From Pseudomonas sp. HOU2 (GTDB lineage Bacteria > Pseudomonadota > Gammaproteobacteria > Pseudomonadales > Pseudomonadaceae): a stretch of 64,000 nucleotides of DNA. Within the stretch, counting starts at the first letter, position 1. Every line of letters starts with the position of its first letter. The DNA is taken from the NCBI RefSeq assembly GCF_040729435.1, contig NZ_CP160398.1, forward strand, positions 62,001 through 126,000, written 5' to 3'. The notes below the pieces were generated by a model, which saw only the letters and a program-made list of their open reading frames with translations, ran no database searches and was not told where the DNA came from. The position numbers were made by a program, and so were the translations under genes. Positions 61,765-64,000 of this stretch are shown piece by piece.

Positions 61765-62077
61765 GCTCGCGGACTTCCGTTCGCCGCCGGGCGCATTTCA
61801 TTTCGCGGTTGCCTGCTCAATGCGCAGGCAACTCGAGACTGTCCGGGTCGCCGAAGAACATTTTGACTGGGCTCTAGGACAGTGTTTTTAGGCTGTAAAA
61901 TGCTAAATGTGCCCCCTATTTTGCCCCCAGTCACATGCGCTGCTCGAGCAATTGTGAATGCGCGCCATGGCGGTGATCCTCCGCAGTTATTGATCGGGTT
62001 CAGTGGTAACAACCCCTTTTGAAATTGGCAGGTTCGTCCACTTTGCAGATGCTTACTGACGGCCAGCCTACTGCTAT
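61765..62077. other. Gap between sotB and the XRE-cupin gene (convergent 3' ends)
   Basis: 313 bp without a gene. An inverted repeat GTTGCCTGC-N7-GCAGGCAAC (61808-61832) lies 43 nt after the sotB stop, without a T-tract, so it is a weak terminator candidate. A C-rich stretch GTGCCCCCTATTTTGCCCCC lies near 61909. Confidence 0.5.
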
Positions 62078-62680
62078 TTACTGATGCATCTCCGTCACGG
62101 ACATGGTGAACACCAACTTGGATCTGCCGGCATTGGAATAGGAGTGAGGTACATTGGTTTTGGCCACTGCCGAACTCCCCGCAGGTATGACCAGCTCTGT
62201 TTCCCCTACCACGCATTTCAGCGTGCCTCTCTCCACATGAAACAGCTCAAGCGTGCCCTGAGGATGCCCCTGTGAAGCGAAAGATTCGCCTGGGTGCATT
62301 TCCCAACGCCACAGCTCGATCATATTAGGACCGGACGTTCCCGCCAGAAGCCGCGCCGTTCCTCCCAGGTCCCCGGTCCAGAGCGTGGGGATGTCTTGAC
62401 TGTCGATGATATGGGCGGATGGGGCTTCGGTCACATTGACGATGTCTGCAACGGACAGGCCAAGCGCGGCGGCGATTTTGCAAAGGATGCCGATACTGGG
62501 GTTCGCCGTACATTTCTCTATTTCGACGACCATTCCTTTGCTCACCCCTGAGCGGCGAGAAAGCTCATCCAACGTGATCTTCTGTACTTTGCGCGCCTGT
62601 TTGAGCGTGCGCGCAACGGCCAGGCTGACGGCTTGAGCGTCAGCACCAGGGGTAGTCGACAGGCTGGTATTCGTGGTCAT
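62078..62680 (-). CDS. XRE-family regulator with C-terminal cupin domain
   Basis: 200 residues. An HTH_3 domain (residues ~20-80: LDELSRRSGVSKGMVVEIEK, NPSIGILCKIAAALGLSVAD) is joined to a cupin_2 domain (about 115-195: WEMHPGESFASQGHPQGTLE, LFHVERGTLKCVVGETELVI, ALFVM-like end strand). The layout is that of small-molecule-responsive regulators such as those for amino acid or polyamine catabolism. It is divergent from the B3/B4-DapA operon (161 bp between starts), so it probably regulates it. Confidence 0.93.
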   Translation of the reverse strand: MTTNTSLSTTPGADAQAVSLAVARTLKQARKVQKITLDELSRRSGVSKGMVVEIEKCTANPSIGILCKIAAALGLSVADIVNVTEAPSAHIIDSQDIPTLWTGDLGGTARLLAGTSGPNMIELWRWEMHPGESFASQGHPQGTLELFHVERGTLKCVVGETELVIPAGSSAVAKTNVPHSYSNAGRSKLVFTMSVTEMHQ

Positions 62681-62767
62681 TGATGAAGGTCATGAGAAAA
62701 AATGTGTGGGGATTCTCGGCCTTTACCAATCGCCCCGTCAATCTGCACACGCGTTATAGTAGATGAT

Positions 62768-62810
62768 ATTGGTCATTATATTGACTTTATTGGTCGTCGC
62801 TGACTAGCAT
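62768..62810 (+). promoter_or_regulatory. Predicted promoter with repeated ATTGGTC motifs (B3/B4-DapA operon)
   Basis: -35 TTGACT (62781-62786), 18-bp spacer, -10 TAGCAT (62805-62810), 32 bp before the ATG at 62842. Overlapping it, ATTGGTC (62768-62774), ATTGACT (62780-62786) and ATTGGTC (62789-62795) form three similar direct repeats, the outer two 21 bp apart. They are candidate sites for the divergent XRE-cupin regulator. Confidence 0.55.
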
Positions 62811-62841
62811 GAAATGACATTTGGATTTCTGGAGGTTTTTG

Positions 62842-63537
62842 ATGCTGTCCGTACTGCCGTTGATCGATCAAGCCGTTTCAGAATTGGCTCCGGAGTTCAG
62901 GGCCCTGAGCATTGTGGTGGACGCTGCGTCACTGACCCATCCTGAGGTTGCTCAGGCAGCCCTGGACCGTGCTTGCAAGGCTGTGCAGGAAGGTGGGCCA
63001 AGCTGGGGAGAAGCTCACCTGGCCGCATGGGCGGAGACATTCCGAAAGTTCGGCGCCAAGCCGCAGCGTACGCCCTGTTCAGCTGAGGCGCTGCGTAAAC
63101 GGGTTTTACGTGACGGAAGCTTGCCTAGCCTGGATCCCATCGTCGATCTCTACAACGCAATCAGTATTGAGTACGCCATCCCGGTTGGCGGGGAAAACAT
63201 TGAAGCCTATGTGGGTTCCCCTCGGCTCGTAGTCGCTGATGGCACTGAGCTTTTTGACACGATGAAAGAAGGTGCTCCTGCTTTCGAATATCCAGACCCC
63301 GGCGAGGTTGTATGGCGCGATGACAAAGGCGTGACCTGTCGTCGCTGGAATTGGCGGCAAGGTGTCAGGACCCGTCTCGGTGCTGACGCGAAGAGCATGT
63401 GGTTCATTCTGGAGAGTTTGCCGGCGATGCCGCTTGAAGCCTTGACGGAAGCGGGGGACAAACTCATCGAAGGGTTGCAGCAAATGATGCCAGGCGTCCA
63501 GATCGAAAGCTCACTGATTGGTCCTGGAGCCAAATAG
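62842..63537 (+). CDS. B3/B4 domain (tRNA-editing-like) protein
   Basis: 231 residues from ATG 62842 (GGAGG 8 nt upstream). It has the B3/B4 domain found in the phenylalanyl-tRNA synthetase beta subunit and in free-standing proteins: LDPIVDLYNAISIEYAIPVG, DPGEVVWRDDKGVTCRRWNW, and a C-terminal helix (EALTEAGDKLIEGLQQMMPG). In the synthetase it removes wrongly attached amino acids. Free-standing copies may edit mischarged tRNA or have another role; it is not known here. It is followed 29 bp later by a DapA-family gene. Confidence 0.88.
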   Translation: MLSVLPLIDQAVSELAPEFRALSIVVDAASLTHPEVAQAALDRACKAVQEGGPSWGEAHLAAWAETFRKFGAKPQRTPCSAEALRKRVLRDGSLPSLDPIVDLYNAISIEYAIPVGGENIEAYVGSPRLVVADGTELFDTMKEGAPAFEYPDPGEVVWRDDKGVTCRRWNWRQGVRTRLGADAKSMWFILESLPAMPLEALTEAGDKLIEGLQQMMPGVQIESSLIGPGAK

Positions 63538-63566
63538 TCCATAGACCACTGCAAGGAGTGATGACG

Positions 63567-64000
63567 ATGTTTAACGGTCTTAGTGCATTTCCTCTGACCC
63601 CTATGGATGAGCAGGGTGTGGACGAAAATGCTTTTACTTGTCTTGTGCAGCAATTGGTGGCAGCTAAAGTAGATTCCATTGGGGCTCTAGGATCCACCGG
63701 AAGCTATGCGTATCTTTCTCGAGCCGAACGTTCTCGAGTTGCTCAGTTGGCAGTAGAGGCCGCGGAGGACGTGCCTGTGATGGTGAGCATCGGCGCGCTG
63801 CGTACACGCGACGTTTTGCTGCTGGCTGAGGATGCGCAAGCCGTAGGGGTCAAAGCCTTGCTGCTGCCACCCGTGTCATATCAAAAACTGACTCAGGACG
63901 ATGTGTTCTCGATGTACGAAATGGTTTCGGCCAACGTCTCAACCCCGCTATGTGTCTATGACAATCCTGGTACCACTCATTTCGAATTTACCGATGAGTT
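63567..64000 (+). CDS. DapA-family aldolase/lyase, N-terminal part (cut by window edge)
   Basis: About 144 N-terminal residues from ATG 63567 (GGAG 8 nt upstream; ATG 63561 too close to it). The frame remains open to the right edge. It is a dihydrodipicolinate synthase/N-acetylneuraminate lyase-family TIM barrel: FNGLSAFPLTPMDEQGVDEN, VDSIGALGSTGSYAYLSRAE (the GSTGE-like motif with Y where DapA has E), and VYDNPGTTH. The Schiff-base lysine is beyond the edge. Family members act on pyruvate plus an aldehyde; the substrate cannot be told. Confidence 0.9.
   Translation, partial: MFNGLSAFPLTPMDEQGVDENAFTCLVQQLVAAKVDSIGALGSTGSYAYLSRAERSRVAQLAVEAAEDVPVMVSIGALRTRDVLLLAEDAQAVGVKALLLPPVSYQKLTQDDVFSMYEMVSANVSTPLCVYDNPGTTHFEFTDE

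Noticed and set aside
61909..61930. GTGCCCCCTATTTTGCCCCC near 61909 as a possible phage or island attachment remnant
   Set aside because: It resembles C-rich sequences sometimes seen beside integrases, but there is no integrase, no tRNA and no second copy in the window.
1..64000. tRNA, rRNA, CRISPR arrays, insertion sequences
   Set aside because: None seen on either strand; the repeated hairpins are REP/REPIN elements with irregular spacing, not CRISPR.

Overview
The window looks like a chromosome segment from the Pseudomonas fluorescens group. The evidence is the complete mannitol operon mtlEFGKDYZ with mtlR, a mexEF-oprN efflux operon, small Pseudomonas-type proteins (DUF1652, DUF2790, DUF3304), and at least thirteen REP/REPIN palindromes between genes. 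Coding density is high and GC-rich. By eye, the type VI effector block (about 18.3-21.2 kb) is visibly more AT-rich than its surroundings. I saw no tRNA, rRNA, CRISPR array, transposase or integrase gene.

Layout. 0-9.5 kb: edge of a LysR regulator divergent from azoR, a secreted alpha/beta hydrolase, a YhhS-type MFS exporter, the ABC-F ATPase YbiT (TTG start), lipid A hydroxylase LpxO, the end-joining protein Ku, a small secreted Pro/Asn-rich protein and a secreted sugar dehydrogenase. 9.6-13.4 kb: a GNAT-C39 peptidase fusion divergent from an RLAN-type ATP-grasp ligase and a CorA-like transporter whose GMN motif reads GMS. 13.5-18.2 kb: an isoleucine-codon leader peptide and attenuator in front of a catalytic-domain-only threonine dehydratase, then NIPSNAP, ecotin and several small proteins.

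18.3-24.2 kb: an orphan type VI secretion cassette, vgrG - DUF4123 adaptor - DUF3304 - DUF2235-like lipase effector - DUF3304. The effector has GYDFG where lipases have GxSxG. 24.5-26.6 kb: an OprD-type porin and a lipoprotein transglycosylase. 26.6-36.4 kb: the mannitol/arabitol uptake and catabolism operon with its AraC-type activator, a readable sigma70 promoter and repeats in several intergenic gaps. 36.5-39.2 kb: a PLC-X protein, a glycosyltransferase and a lone receiver protein.

39.5-46.0 kb: a same-strand signalling operon (CHASE3/GAF hybrid kinase with three receivers, CheR, CheB, receiver-kinase, receiver). 46.1-47.5 kb: a halovibrin-like lipoprotein gene flanked by direct repeats, one of which is a decayed, internally deleted copy of the preceding response-regulator gene plus its REPIN. 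47.6-51.9 kb: a double-domain KaiC-like ATPase overlapping a hybrid kinase, and a membrane-anchored TPR protein. 52.2-58.1 kb: mexE-mexF-oprN. 58.3-61.8 kb: two tandem zinc-ribbon membrane proteins, an ArgP-like LysR regulator and a SotB-type exporter. 62.0-64.0 kb: an XRE-cupin regulator divergent from a B3/B4 (tRNA-editing-like) domain protein and a DapA-family aldolase cut by the right edge.

All family assignments come from reading translations and recalling family motifs. No database search was run.
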